A stretch of DNA of 64,000 bases from Typhlomys cinereus (GCA_023101885.1 JALPQD010000125.1:1637501-1701500), one strand, 5' to 3'; counted from the first letter of the stretch, positions 36,299 through 48,744 are shown. Program-made: numbers and translations. Notes: a model not told the origin generated them from the letters alone.

Positions 36299-37114
36299 GT
36301 TTGGTCTGCCATCTGGTAAAAATGCATGTCAGGGTGTGAAAGCCCCAAAGAGAACTCAATCAGTTTTGTGGGAAATATGTCACCTTACAACCCATCCCAA
36401 AGTCAAATCTCTGGGAGCTAGTGATCTAATTCACTAAAAAAAGAGCTTTGAGAGTGCCAGGAGTTTACTGCGAATCTGTCATATACAATTCTGCATGGAC
36501 ATGGTATGCATCACTAGAAAATAATTTAAAACTTCTGCAGACCTCAGGGAATACAGTCTAAGTGCTAAATTTAGGTGACAGCACAGATAAAACAGGAAGT
36601 GAAATACTGCCTAAAGAAACCAGCCCTTGACTTGGTCAAAGCCAGAATTAAATCCACACTCCACAATATATCAGCAGCTGTAATTTAACTGGATTCCCAG
36701 AAGAGCAATAAAATGGTGGCTTGGGAAGAGGGCAGTAACATCATACACACCAGCTTTGGCTGGCACTCCAGAGTGCTGGATCTTACTCTTCATCTTTGCC
36801 AAAAGGCAGCTTTAATTTGGAATCAAATAAATATTAAGGGAGAAAGACAAATGGATAATGCTCTGATCACGGATATTTAAAGGTTATTGTATTTATTTGA
36901 AATTACTAGAATAATTCAAATGAGAGAGCAATTATTTTTCAATTCCACAGAGACTCATATATTTCTTTTCCCTTTCTTCCTATGTGAGGAGAATGAATGG
37001 TTTGAATACATGTATATGGAGCACACATATAAGGATTTTCCAGTTTAAACGTGCTTCCTTTTTTTTTTTCATAAAGAAGATGGCTTCCAGGTCACAGTTT
37101 ACAAATCCGTCCTG
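36299..37114. other. Unique sequence, possibly regulatory, no gene
   Basis: No reading frame or repeat is supported. 36580-36850 is repeat-free with an E-box-like CAGCAGCTG and TAATTTA words; any regulatory role is speculative. Confidence 0.3.
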
Positions 37115-37350
37115 ACAGTGTTAGAATCAGCAGAGAGCATCAGAGTCAGGAGAACAGCCTCCACTGCAAAACTATCTAGCTTTGAGTCTTAACTAGCTAC
37201 TTGAATCATGTGATTGTGGAGAAGTCTCTTAATATCTTTGTGTCTAAATTTTCTTCTCAATAAAAACTGAAAAAATATCTATTTTAAAAGATTTTCTCAA
37301 GATTAAATTAAGTTTTGCAATATACTGGAAAAGAGGTCCATAAATGTGTA
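37115..37350 (+). repeat. MIR SINE
   Basis: It reads in MIR order: GAGAGCATCAGAGTCAGGAG, TAGCTTTGAGTCTTAACTAG, CTACTTGAATCATGTGATTG, TCTCTTAATATCTTTGTGTC, then a worn TTCTTCTCAATAAAAACTG for the 'TTTCCTCATCTGTAAAATGG' core. Confidence 0.75.
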
Positions 37351-38155
37351 GTTTTAATTACCATAGCCATTTAATACCTCCATTCAGTCTTTATCATCAT
37401 GGGAAGGATTATATTTGTGATAATGGATGTATGGGATCCATTGGTCAATTTGTCTGCCAAACTCAAATAACTACTCTAGCTTAAGCTTCACTGCTTAGGA
37501 CTGCATATTCTTTAGAACACTTTTTCCCCAGCACTGACTGGGTATACATATATGCTGGGAGCAAGTGCATCTTTTCCTGACAAAAGCCATTTCAACTTCT
37601 TTCAGAATGTAAATAATGAGAAACAAAAAATTTTGACACCAACATAAGAGCGACAACAATCTAAAGCTGCAGCTGAACTAGAGGCATGGGAGAATAAAAT
37701 TAAGAGCCAGACTAAGAAAGCCATTCTGAAGAATGCAGGGCCATTCAACTGTACAGAAAAATAAGGAATGACAAATTATGATAACCTCTATCCTTTAAAT
37801 AAATTTTCCTTTTCTCAGCTGAACTTGTGCGGATTTCTGTCCCTTGCAATCAAAATCTAAGACACATGATACATTTCAATTTGTATTCAAATCCTTCCAG
37901 CTTGCTTCTTCATTTTTTGAAAACCTAGCCTAAGTTCTTTGCAACAAGGGACGCATGTGTTCAAGCTTATTGATGGAACTGTGTAAAACACAATGGAAAC
38001 TTGTTATAACAGAATTTGGAGCTATAAAACTCAGCTGTATCGCAGGTCAAAGTGCTTCCTATGAAATGAAGCAAGTTCACAATAAGATTGCCATCCGTAT
38101 GACCAGTCCCCAAGAAACCCACTTGACCAAACAGTGAATCAGTAACTTGCTTTAA
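37351..38155. other. Unique AT-rich stretch, no gene
   Basis: Short chance frames only; nothing recognised. Confidence 0.45.
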
Positions 38156-38370
38156 AAAGCAAGCATTTACAAGAGACTTGAACCCCCACAAGAGTAGACA
38201 AACCAGAGAGAATCCTGGGTTGCACAGAAGCAGATAGACAGAAGGGTGGGAGAGAGTGGGAAGGATTGATGAAGGGAAAGGAGATGAATGGGAGGGAGGG
38301 TGATGGAGGAAAGAAGGGATGAGTACTCAATATGCTTGTAAAATTAGAAAAACAAAATGATAAAGTGGGC
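38156..38370 (+). mobile_element. 5'-truncated LINE-1 3' end
   Basis: TTGAACCCCCACAAGAGTAGACAAACCAG leads into a purine-rich tract (38215-38320) and ends GAGTACTCAATATGCTTGTA then AAATTAGAAAAACAAAATG, the rodent L1 terminus also seen in the opposite orientation at 38640. Confidence 0.8.
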
Positions 38371-38639
38371 ATTTAGAATTTACATGAGATTAGACAGCAA
38401 ATCAAAGGCAAAACCATGTACTTTTTTTAGCTTCTTGATCTCATTTGTTTGTGCTATTAAGAATGTAATCTAGAATACTGTGTTAGGTAAGTTTTCTACA
38501 ACAATAATTTTACAGTCCTTTTTGTGTTAATCAAAGCAGAGTCTGAGTTGCCTGGTTTAATTTATAACTTGCGATTCTTCTGCCTCAGTTTCTAAAGCAG
38601 CTGATATTTCAGGCATATAGCACCTGGTTATGTATTTCA

Positions 38640-39016
38640 TTTTTGTTACTTTTTATTTCACAAGCATATTGAGTACTCATCCCTGCTTCCCTCCATCCCC
38701 CACTCCCTCCCATACCCTTCCTTCTCTTCATCTTTCCCACTTCCTCCCACTCTCCTGCCTGTATGCTTCTATGGACCTCAGGGTTCACTCTGGCTTGTCT
38801 ACTCTTGTGGGGGTTCAGGCCTCTGTGGCATATCTGGTTGTTACTCTTTGGGCCACCCCACTAATAGGGGCATTTCCCTTCAATCATCCAGGTTTAGACC
38901 CCAACACTGTATATTCTTACCTTTTTTGAGTTCCTAGGTAGTCTATGGGAGCATATTGGTATGTTAATCATTATGCAGATCTGGGAAGGACAGGTCTCAC
39001 TGTAGTGAGTTCTTAG
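38640..39016 (-). mobile_element. LINE-1 3' UTR fragment, minus strand
   Basis: The plus strand shows the antisense L1 end: CAAGCATATTGAGTACTCATCC, a CT-rich tract (38680-38760), then GGCTTGTCTACTCTTGTGGGGG and further 3' UTR sequence to the SINE at 39017. Its first 190 bp mirror the inverted L1 end at 38156-38370. Confidence 0.8.
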
Positions 39017-39349
39017 AATGCATCTCATTTTTTTAAAAATTTTTTTATTATTATTTATTCAACGGTGCGCATGTGCGTGTGTATGTGCGCGCGTGTGTGT
39101 ATGTCTGTGTGTGTGTGTGTCTGTGTAGGTGTAGAACCACGGACGAATTCGCGAACCACCATGGACGCCTCCACTTCCTCCTGCCCCGGGATTCACAGGC
39201 TCCGCTCTACCAGGACCAGAAGCGCAGGCCGCCCCCGCTTCCGCCTGGCGTCTATACGTGTGATCTGGGATCCGAACTCAGGACCTTCTGCCTGCAAGGC
39301 GGAGGCTTAACCCCTGAGCCACCTCTCCAGCCCAATGCATCTCATTTTT
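39017..39349 (-). mobile_element. Lineage-specific tRNA-derived SINE, minus strand, with TSDs
   Basis: The TSD AATGCATCTCATTTTT is at 39017-39032 and 39334-39349. Head, body, TG/CG-rich tract (plus 39063-39130) and TTATTATTATTTATTCAA tail are all present in antisense. It is one arm of an inverted SINE pair with 39484-39796. Confidence 0.96.
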
Positions 39350-39462
39350 AATGAGAGTTGTATATCATAAGTTTTTGAGTTACTGGCCATGATAGACATG
39401 TAATAATATACTCACATATGTCCATGAGATTTCCCCAAACAGAAATAGTGAGCTATCGTTTA

Positions 39463-39683
39463 GAAACCATATGCAAAGAAATGGGGCTGGAGAGGTGGCA
39501 CAGGGGTTAAGCCTCCGCCTTGCAGGCGGAAGGTCCTGAGTTCGGATCCCAGATCCCACGTATAGACGCCAGGCGGAAGCGGGGGCGGCCTGCGCTTCTG
39601 GTACTGGTAGAGTAGAGCCTGTGAATCCCGGGGCAGAAGGAGGTGGAGGCATCCATGGTGGTTCGCGAATTCGTCCGTGGTTC

Positions 39684-39728
<45 letters not shown>

Positions 39729-39817
39729 GCGTGCACATACACATGCATATGCACACAGTTGAATAAATAATAATAATAATAATAAATTAAAAAAAAGAAA
39801 CCATATGCAAAGAAATG
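39463..39817 (+). mobile_element. Lineage-specific tRNA-derived SINE, plus strand, with perfect TSDs
   Basis: A perfect TSD of about 20 bp starting GAAACCATATGC lies at 39463-39483 and 39797-39817, making this a young insertion. The element (39484-39796) has the complete head, body, a long CA/CG tract (39688-39732, with an unusual run of alternating CG) and the GTTGAATAAATAATAATAA-type tail. Confidence 0.97.
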
Positions 39818-41437
39818 AAAAGCAATGTATGTTTCAGAACAACAGAAATTGTGCACAACTCTGCAGAGGTTTGAATTTTGTAAAAATCATTTTCTCTTTT
39901 ACCATTCCTTTATTTAGCTAGCTTAGTGTTCTGAAACATATTCACAGAGCAGAGGTAGCTAAAAAAACTTGGTCTGTTCAGACCATTCAAATGAGCTCTC
40001 TGAAATGGATTTAATCCTAATACAAGTTGCCCTCAATTTACTCACACATTTGTGAATGCGATCAATGGATTTCGCAGTGCTCTTTTACCAGTTTCCTCCA
40101 AGACCAGAACATGGGAGAACATTCCTAGTGTTGTGCTTTCCTTTTCATCTCACCAGTCCCAGAGCCAGATGGTCTTTTCAATGTTGTTTTCTGTTCATGA
40201 TTGGTGTTAATGATCCTGACATTTAGGCTTGATACAGATTAAACCCACATTTGGTGTCTTTCTACTACTGAATTACCAAAGATCTCATTAAAGCATTCTG
40301 TTACTAGTTTCTCATATATTTCCTTAACATGGTCACTGTGCACATAGACAGTTTTGATCTCTACCATGGAATAAGGAACTTAGTCACCTTAAGTCACTGT
40401 TCTGGAATTTCCAACTCCTTATCTGCCAAGGCTTATGAGCCCAGCATTGACAGTGAATCTGTCAGGCAAGAATTAACAGAGACAATTTAAAGGAGCAGTT
40501 TATTTCTATCTTTACTTTGCATAGTTCTCTAAGAAAAAAAGTAGGTCACTGTACTTCATATATTAAAATGAGTTTAATGATCTCAACCCAAATCCTGAGG
40601 TTTTTTGATTTAAAAGAAGCTCCTATAATAAAATACTCAATCCTCAAACAAGATATTATATACTACCTGACATATAAGTCACTAAACTTCATCCTTGGTC
40701 AAATCTAATGGTTTCTTGTAACCAACTCCACAATTTTAATCTTCATTTGAGATTAAACAGTGTAAGTTCAGATATAGGTTTAACAGATTTTCCAAAAGCA
40801 CATGGCTGATAAACTGAGATATCCATGCAATGTATAAGTGAATGTTTGCATGTTCCAGACACTATTCAATGTACGTTTCATGTAGTAGTTGAATCAATAC
40901 TCAAAAACAATTCTAGCCATTCCCAAGAAAGCCTAAAACTCAACAGAGAAATATTAAACTGTAGGACCTGAGAATCCTCTTCTTTAACACAATATCCTGC
41001 TCTCCAAGTTCAGGGGGACAATATTTTGCATTATCAACATACTTGTATGACTTCCGTTGTCTATTATGGACCTCCATTGTGGAAGTCTCACTTATGCAGT
41101 AATGCCAGGCTTGGGACTCCAAGTATCCCTATGCCCAAGGATTTGTGTGGTCCTGTCCCTGCACTAGTTTTTGGCCTGCGAAATGGTGCTGTTTTCATTG
41201 TTACACTATGACTGTAACAGAGCATCTTTTGATCAACAATTCCATTTTCAATTCATTACGTTCTTTCACACTTTGAAGAACATGGCTACTCCTTCAACAT
41301 CTTGCTTAGGATTTTCTAAGATAAACATTCAGTTCCATTGCTGTGAAGCTTTGCCTACTATGAAGCACTAAAGCATAAACACATTTCAGCCAAGTTTTTT
41401 TGGTGCTTCATAGCAGGGTGGCATTTCTACTACCCTC
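39818..41437. other. Mostly unique AT-rich DNA, no gene
   Basis: No gene supported. Small frames at 41026-41371 have no recognisable domain; the stretch just before the LTR could be an unassigned old repeat. Confidence 0.4.
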
Positions 41438-41795
41438 TGTTGGGCCCGCCCAGGATTTGCCCCAGGCATGGCGGAACACATGGGACTAAAGATGGCGCTG
41501 AGGACAAGGGTCCTGGGCGTTACCCTGATCACATTACAGGGACCCCTAATTGGCTTTCAGGTATTGACCTGCCCTCTGTGCTGAGTGACATTGGACTTCA
41601 CCTGTGGTACCTGTAGGTTGTTTTAACATTTGACACAATTGGCTGCCCATTTGGTGCCATCTAATTATCTGTCTATGTAAGCTCCTTTGTTTCCCCAATA
41701 AACTTGAGATTTTGCTCTGACAAACTCCCCTCCATGGCCGAGTCTCTGGAGGGCTGAGGCGGAGGTACTGGCGGTCAGGCTTTATTTATCTTCTT
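41438..41795 (+). mobile_element. Solo LTR, class II (ERVK/IAP-like)
   Basis: It begins TGTTGGGCCCGCCC and carries AAGATGGCGCTGAGGAC, wording reminiscent of IAP-type LTRs. A polyadenylation signal lies at 41697-41702 within CCCCAATAAACTTGAGA, followed by TTTTGCTCTGACAAACTCCC. The R/U5 wording around the signal closely parallels the LTR at 6341-6826. The 3' end is not sharp and no TSD was found, so the end coordinate is approximate. Confidence 0.75.
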
Positions 41796-42869
41796 CATCA
41801 TCACAGCCAGCAGCTGTGTAATTGAGTGAGTGAATGAGTGTGTGAGTGTGTGATTCTACAACCCTCCAATGAACGATTCCTCATTTCCTTCTGTAATCTT
41901 ACCAGAATTAACTTTATTATCCATATTTCTAGGAACACTTTGTTCCAAATACTAATATATGCTCTGAAAACATTGAAATATTCTCTTCAATTTCTACTTT
42001 TCTTTGAACCCTTACCATGATTGCCTATGAAGGTCTATATAAGGTCATATAAGCTTTTTCTAGCATGTATTTCAAAACTATTCTATTCTCTACCAATCAC
42101 TTATTTCAAAGGGCATTTCCATGTTTCTTGGTATTTGTTACAATAGAAATATTATTTCTTGGTACTAACATTTTTCTTGCTATGTTGAAACTGTTGTAGC
42201 AATTAGGCAGAGTAACCCAAAGTGAAAACAAAACAAAACACAAGTGAATCCTCTCACTAATGTGAATCCTAAATTGTAATATTACATGCATGTATATAAA
42301 TGTATGTAAATGTGCAAAAGTAAAAAGAAATTGAAAAGAAACAAAGACACAGGTAGAAGTGGTGCTAATAAAGGGTGGGGGGCAAAAGGACACATGTGAC
42401 ATGAAAGTGGAAAGGAGACTAAGACTTCACAGGGGAGAAGGAAGGGCAAATAAATCGGTGAAACAGATGACCAGAGAGGAAAATATACAGAAACATTCTT
42501 TGCTAAAAATGCTACAGTGATATCTAATAATTTGTTACTGATTTAAACAATAAAAGTGAATTTTAAAAGTTACTTTAACAAAATATATATATAATAAAAG
42601 AGAGTGACTTACAGAAATAAATCAAAGATCAAGATTCTAAGAAATTGAATCTGCTAGGGCCTAATTCTCTTTAAATGGTCAATCTCACAATAACTTCACA
42701 TGATAGAAGAGGGATGAAAATTTTTTGGTGTTTCATTTTAAGGCATTAATCTTATTGACTTGGGCTCCACAATTATGATCTAATCACTTCCCAATAATGA
42801 CACTTCCTAAAAATAAGATTAAGATTTCAACATATAAAAATGAGGGTAGACATTATAATCATTCCACTC
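41796..42869. other. AT-rich stretch, no gene
   Basis: A GAGT/GTGT-rich simple patch is at 41824-41852. Otherwise nothing was recognised. Confidence 0.45.
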
Positions 42870-42995
42870 ATTTTCTAGAAGAAGAGAATGAAACTCAGAG
42901 AAATCAAACAATATGCCCAAGATCAGGTAACTATTAAGTGCTAGAGATACAACTTGAGTCTACATCTGTCTCATTGTAAAGCCCTTGATCTTCGT
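42870..42995 (-). repeat. MIR SINE fragment
   Basis: Antisense MIR order: GAAGAGAATGAAACTCAGAG, AATATGCCCAAGATCAGGTA, CTATTAAGTGCTAGAG, CAACTTGAGTCTACATCTG. Confidence 0.75.
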
Positions 42996-45900
42996 ATAGT
43001 ATATTTTGAATGAACTATGCTCCATGTTTTCTAAAGATAGTACAAGAAAATCCCATAATCCCATACCTCAAACCTGAAGTCAAAATACCATCATCAATAG
43101 CAAAAATAAAGGACAAAATATGATTAGTTTTATTTTCTATAAGATGAATGTTGGAGAGAATTTAGGAAAGATAAATGGAAAAAAAAAGGAGTAGTGGTAG
43201 TATTGCCAAATTATAGTGAGCGTTTAAAACAAAATCTTAGTGGAGGCACAATATAATACCTTGAAAAGACCCACTCTGAATCAGAGAATGTAAAAGCACA
43301 TTTTTGGAAATCTGGTAGCACAGCAAATCACATTTTGTTACACATGAAGTAAGTAAAAATATATTATTAAAAGGATGCTGCAACAAGATGCTATAAAACA
43401 TAAAAGGGTAGCTTATAGAAATAAGTGTACTTATAAGGTTAACATACTCCTGAATTATAAGGTAACTAAGATTATTTCATTATATTTTCCAGTCATATAC
43501 TGGGGATACAGTATATACAGGAATAATCAGTCACATTTCTGTAGAAAGACACCCAATATAATTATATGTGGAGAACAGGATTTGAGGGAAAAGGATAGAA
43601 GAATGCCCTTTCCATTTAGCATGAACTAAATTTAACAGTGTCTTACTATAATAACATATACTAGCATCACCACTACCCCTAATAAAACTCTCCAGAGGGA
43701 TAGCTAAGCTCATGCAAGGTAAATTAGATTATTTTTGTTTGCCGGTTATAAAACACTAGAGAATGGACTGATAATAGAGTTGAAGGCTCTAAGAAGAGAT
43801 TTGGTGTCATCCTCATGTAATTAAAATGTTTTATTGTGGTCTAATTGTCACACATACAAGCAGCAAAGATATTTGTCTTTAGTTACAAGAGTTGTGATCT
43901 ATACAGAATGATTTTTTTTTCTATGTAGGTGTTAACAAGAAATCTCAAGCCACTTCTAACACAAGACTGGGAACAACCTGGCCCTTTACTAATAACATGA
44001 TCCTCTTAAAACAGTGAAAAATGAACATTGCAATTCCCTCAAGAAATACTTGCCACCCTTGACAGCACATTGAATGCAGCAGGCAGAATTCATCTATTTT
44101 AGATGTTTCTTTTATAGTAACAGCAACAACTATTTCTGTAGAGGTAGTCTGCACTTGAAGTTTTAAGGTGATGATGTAGGACATGAACCATGGAGAATTA
44201 CGTTGAATTTGAAATTAACAAAAACACAAGCAACAATTCATATAGGCTCATTAATATGCATATTTACTGGGCTTGTGCTTTACACTTACCAAGTTATCCT
44301 GTTCAATTACAATTAAAGATTCAAGGAGACTCAACTTCCTCTTTCCTTTGTAGTCTCCATTCTTAATCAACTGGGCCAATCAATGACCTGGGCAGGTTTC
44401 CCTCCTCCTAAGGAATTTGAACCACCTAAATGTTTGTCATGAGATGGGAAGGGTCTGCCTTTTTTTACCTCCAGAAGCAACTTCACAATCTCTTCTTTTC
44501 TTTGTCTTAGCAAAAAGCAACCAGAAACAGTTTGAAATTTCCAAGATCTGATTTTATAAGCAACACACTCCTTGAACTTTCAAAGAGCAAAACACTCTCT
44601 CTGTTCTGTACTGTGGTCTAAATATCTAAGATGTAAACACATTCTCTATCATATTCAAGACTTTCTACTGTTCCCTTGAGCACTCTAACTTCTAATGACA
44701 TCAAGTGGTCACCCCTCTTCCCTTAATTCCCAGTTTCTTGGATCTCAGTCTCTGATCTCATTGTTTTCTATTTAAAAATAAAAATATTTTCAACTCTCTT
44801 TCTGCTTAATAATTTTTTATTTTATGGATAAATCAAACCTGAACCAGTAGACCTTTACCACCATTTTTCTACTCACTTTTCAATATAACCTGTATGGCAA
44901 ACTATCATCCACATAGATTATGATATGTTTCCAGCCCCAAATTCTTGATTGTTTATCATTCTAAAAAAAACCTTGTTTCTTTTTAACCTATAAAAGCCCT
45001 ACTTCAATAACATGAAAATACATTAAAAGTTTAATAAATGTTTAGGTAGGTATTAGTAAATATTTCATATTTTGTACATGATCTACCTATAGGGAAAAGA
45101 ACAAGAATGTGTCATTACTCAATGGCCTTGTCTGTGAGACTCTATGGCAAAAAGGGGGGGAATCCCTAAGGATTGCAATATGATCATTTTAAACATAATT
45201 AATGGTTTTCCTAGAGGCAAGTGCTCTTGTAGCTGAATTGTCCACAGACTAATTCAACTTGTCCAGGTCTTCTGGGTAATAGAATTCTTTATGTTTTAGA
45301 AAAGGGTGTTCTCCCAATGCAATGCATATAGACAGTGAAACTAGGGACAAGAATAACTAAAATTTAAATGGTTTGATTTGGTAGAGGTTGAGTTGGTACG
45401 CTGACCCTAGAGGTATATCATTAAAGTATAGAGATATTAGAGCCAGAAAGCTCTGATAAGAGCTGGTCAAAGATAAACTCTTCCTATAGTAGTTAAATAG
45501 CATCACTGTCTTAATTTCTTTCTTTTCATGCATGGGAGCATGAAAAATGAAACCAGCCATTATTTTATGTCATCCAGAGGGATTCAGAAAGAATGCATTA
45601 AGTAGCTACCATATAATTTCCCCTTCTTCCATTCTCAGTTTCAAAACAACAACCAAAAATGCTCAAGATACTTTATAAATTAATTAGGAGTCAGAAATAT
45701 TTTTCTGAAGACTGTCACTGCAGGGGTACTCATTACATTGCCTTGGAACCGCCCATGTTATCTAATATCATTAGCAGATCCAGAAGTGTGAAGCATTTTT
45801 TTTGAGGCAGATAATTAACTCATTTGTGGGAAACATTGTCATTGTTTGCTCTGTCTTGCCAATGGACAATACATGATTAGGGGTTGATATGAAATGAAGT

Positions 45901-47124
45901 TCAGAAAATTAAAAGGATTCTTCAGGCCTGGTTTCTTTATTATTTATTTATCATATTTTCTAAATAATTAATAACTCTTTTCTTTTTGACCTCTAAACTT
46001 TAAACTTCCAGGTGTTATAAGCATCATTAATATCAACTTTCGGGAGAAAGAGGTATTACTGACTACAAGAGAAGAGGCTGCTAACCTCTGCAAATAAGAC
46101 CCCTCCATATGCTTTTACGCTAAATAAGTTAATGCAAATAACACAGAGAAACTAATAAAAAACATGCATAAAATTATGCTAATTACACCTTATTAAAATG
46201 GACTTTATTAAAAAAACCAGCTAAATCTTTAGGTAAATATTCTTTTTTATTAACTCCTTACAATAAAATACTGTAATTATACATAGGAAAGCAGAATAAA
46301 TAGGGAATTTTTAAGTCAAAGATAATAAATATCACCCTGTGTTTTACAACACAAGTTGCAGTTTGCATTCTAAAAGGGTTTTTCACCTTATGTTCCTTTA
46401 TTCCAGGACAGTGAGTGTTGGCTTGATTTGTTTCTGAGATAAAATTGCATTCACTTAAGCCAGTGATACCTGGCAGCAAGTTCCTGCCAAATACAATTTA
46501 GTCAGGATCTGCTGAACCTGTCAACTGGGGCTAGAGATGTTTACTTGGGAAAAGATGCCATGTGTAGTTGTTGCTCCTGTGGTCTAAGGAAATACAGATG
46601 ATGACTTCAGACCTAAGCTTAAAGCATACTGTATTCTTAGGAATCCAAAAATGGCCCATTCAAAGTGTCAGCAAATGAATCTGTGGCAGAGACTATTAAA
46701 AATACATTCTCCATTTCTTGTTCATTAAGGGAAATGATGTTTATTAACCTCCCTTGAAGAGAGGAGTACATGATAATTTGTAAGCAGAAGCTGTAGAGAT
46801 CCTCTGGAAAAACTCTAAAAAGGCTGACTTGACTAAGAAGACTGGAAAGAACCATGAAATAAGACTCGGGTAACAATATAAAATTTAATTTGTTCATATG
46901 TAAGTGAGATAGTTGAATTACTTAATTTTTGAGATCCTTTCAAAATAAGAGTTCTTTACATTGGTTTTCTCAGCTGACGGTTGACAAGGAAATAATGGTA
47001 AGGCATTAAATGAGTGTATACCAAATAAAAGATGAAACATTATTGTTATTTTTATCATATTTTAAATTCAAAGTTATTCAGTTTTATCCTACATCAGTGG
47101 ATAAGTTGTTTATATCATTGTATT
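42996..47124. other. Long AT-rich stretch without a gene
   Basis: No exon, RNA gene or confident repeat was recognised in about 4 kb. 44255-44315 may be a MIR remnant (TTTACTGGGCTTGTGCTTTA). 45700-46230 is repeat-free and contains octamer-like ATGCAAAT and homeodomain-like AATTAATAA words, so it may hold conserved non-coding sequence. Confidence 0.35.
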
Positions 47125-47575
47125 CATTGATTTTAGAAGGTTTATTATGATATGATTCATATATATTAAAACTCACACAAGTTAGAACATATAATAATAC
47201 TCACAAAATTGTACTTCTTTTGTTACTATCCTACATTTACAGCATGCTCATCTCTTCAAAAAGTAGCCCCACATTTTTGGCAATTTCTTCCTACTCTCCC
47301 CACAATCAAAGCCTATAGAAAACATTAATCTGTATTCTGCCTCCTTGCATTTGTCTATTCTAATCATAGAATTTGTGACCTTTTAGATCATTTCTTTCAT
47401 CTGTCATGTTTTCAAGGTTTATTCATGCTATATAATGAACCGTTACTTCATGTTTTGTTGTGACCAAATAGTAGAGATACACATTTGTTTATCTATTCAG
47501 AAGATGATGCTAACGTCTGCTTTTGGGGGGTTTTATGAATAAGACTGTTTTGAACATATGTGTAAAATTATTTCT
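47125..47575 (-). mobile_element. Ancient LINE-1 (L1M-type) 3' region, minus strand
   Basis: The plus strand shows the worn antisense L1M text: CATATATATTAAAACTCACAC, CAATCAAAGCCTATAGAAAAC, GTCATGTTTTCAAGGTTTATTCATGC, then TTGTTTATCTATTCAGAAGATG and ATGAATAAGACTGTTTTGAAC. Confidence 0.65.
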
Positions 47576-48470
47576 AATAGGTAGCTATCATGTGTCTGAT
47601 ACTATGCTTGGTGTATCAGACAAATACTGTCCCTGTGAACTTATGGAATAATGATGGGTGGAAAACACATTGAATAAGAAAATAGCTTGGGTACTGAGAA
47701 TACAGAAGGTAATTTATCTGAGGAAGGTACACCAGTAAAAACAAATGAGTACATAGGATGGAGCCTTGAAGAAATCTATATATAACTTTTAGAAAATAGA
47801 AAAGATTCAAATAGACATTATAAAAGTATTACCAGACAGGATCACAAACTGTGTCCCATCAAGTCAGGTTCATCCCCCCTTCCACCATATGCCAATTAAA
47901 AGAGTAAAATAAATAAGGAAAAGCAGATAAAAAGATGTATTCAATATAGTTACATTAGGAAGAGGGAAAAAGAGATCTAGTAGCAACATTCCCACCACCC
48001 TCACTCCCTGTAACTTCAGAGTTCTGATAAGAAGTTAAGGTCAAGTAGATGACAAGATGTGTGCATATCTCAGTAATCCTGGTCAAGGTCTGATCTCATC
48101 ATTGTTTTGGCTCTATTTTCCTGAGAGGAAATCCAAAAGGTTGGAAATCTTTCCTGGAGAAAAAAAAATTTATTTCTGACTGGCTCAAGGTTCATGTTTT
48201 TTTATTTCCTCAAGCATGAGATTACTGGGGGGAACTCCTGTTTCTCAGAGTCCATTGTTTCAGCAGTTTGAAAGCCAAAGTATGAAGTACAAGTGTCTCT
48301 CTAGAATATTTTCATCCCTATAAGGATAGTTACAAAAAATCTCTGTAAAAGAAACAAGGAGAGTGTTTCATTGAAACCTGAGACACATATTGCCAGAAAT
48401 ATAAGTTCAGTTGCTTTATCACCTTCATTGACTTGATTGTTGATTTTATTAGTGGCTTTGAACTTTTATT
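47576..48470. other. Unique AT-rich stretch, no gene
   Basis: Nothing recognised apart from a possible MIR scrap at its start. Confidence 0.4.
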
Positions 48471-48715
48471 TTGTTTTATTTTATTTTATTTAGTTTTACA
48501 AGAACATTGAGTATTTATCTCTGCTTTGCTCTATCCCCCTTCCCTCCCATCCTCCTCCATTCCCTTCAATCCTTTCAACTCCTTTCTGCTCTCCTGCCTG
48601 GCCACTTCTATGGACCCCACGGTTCCCTCTGGATTATCTACTCTTGGGGGCAGTTCCCTTCACTCGTGACTTGATCATTTTTTTGAGTTGCACAGATTTT
48701 GCCCCCATTTTTGGG
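48471..48715 (-). mobile_element. LINE-1 3' UTR fragment, minus strand
   Basis: A TTTTATT-rich start (the antisense A-rich tail), TTACAAGAACATTGAGTATTTATC, a CT-rich tract (48520-48600), then GGCCACTTCTATGGACCCC and TATCTACTCTTGGGGGCAG. This parallels the fragment at 38640-39016. Confidence 0.75.
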
Positions 48716-48744
48716 CCTCTTGCTTTACTCTGATTACTGATGAG

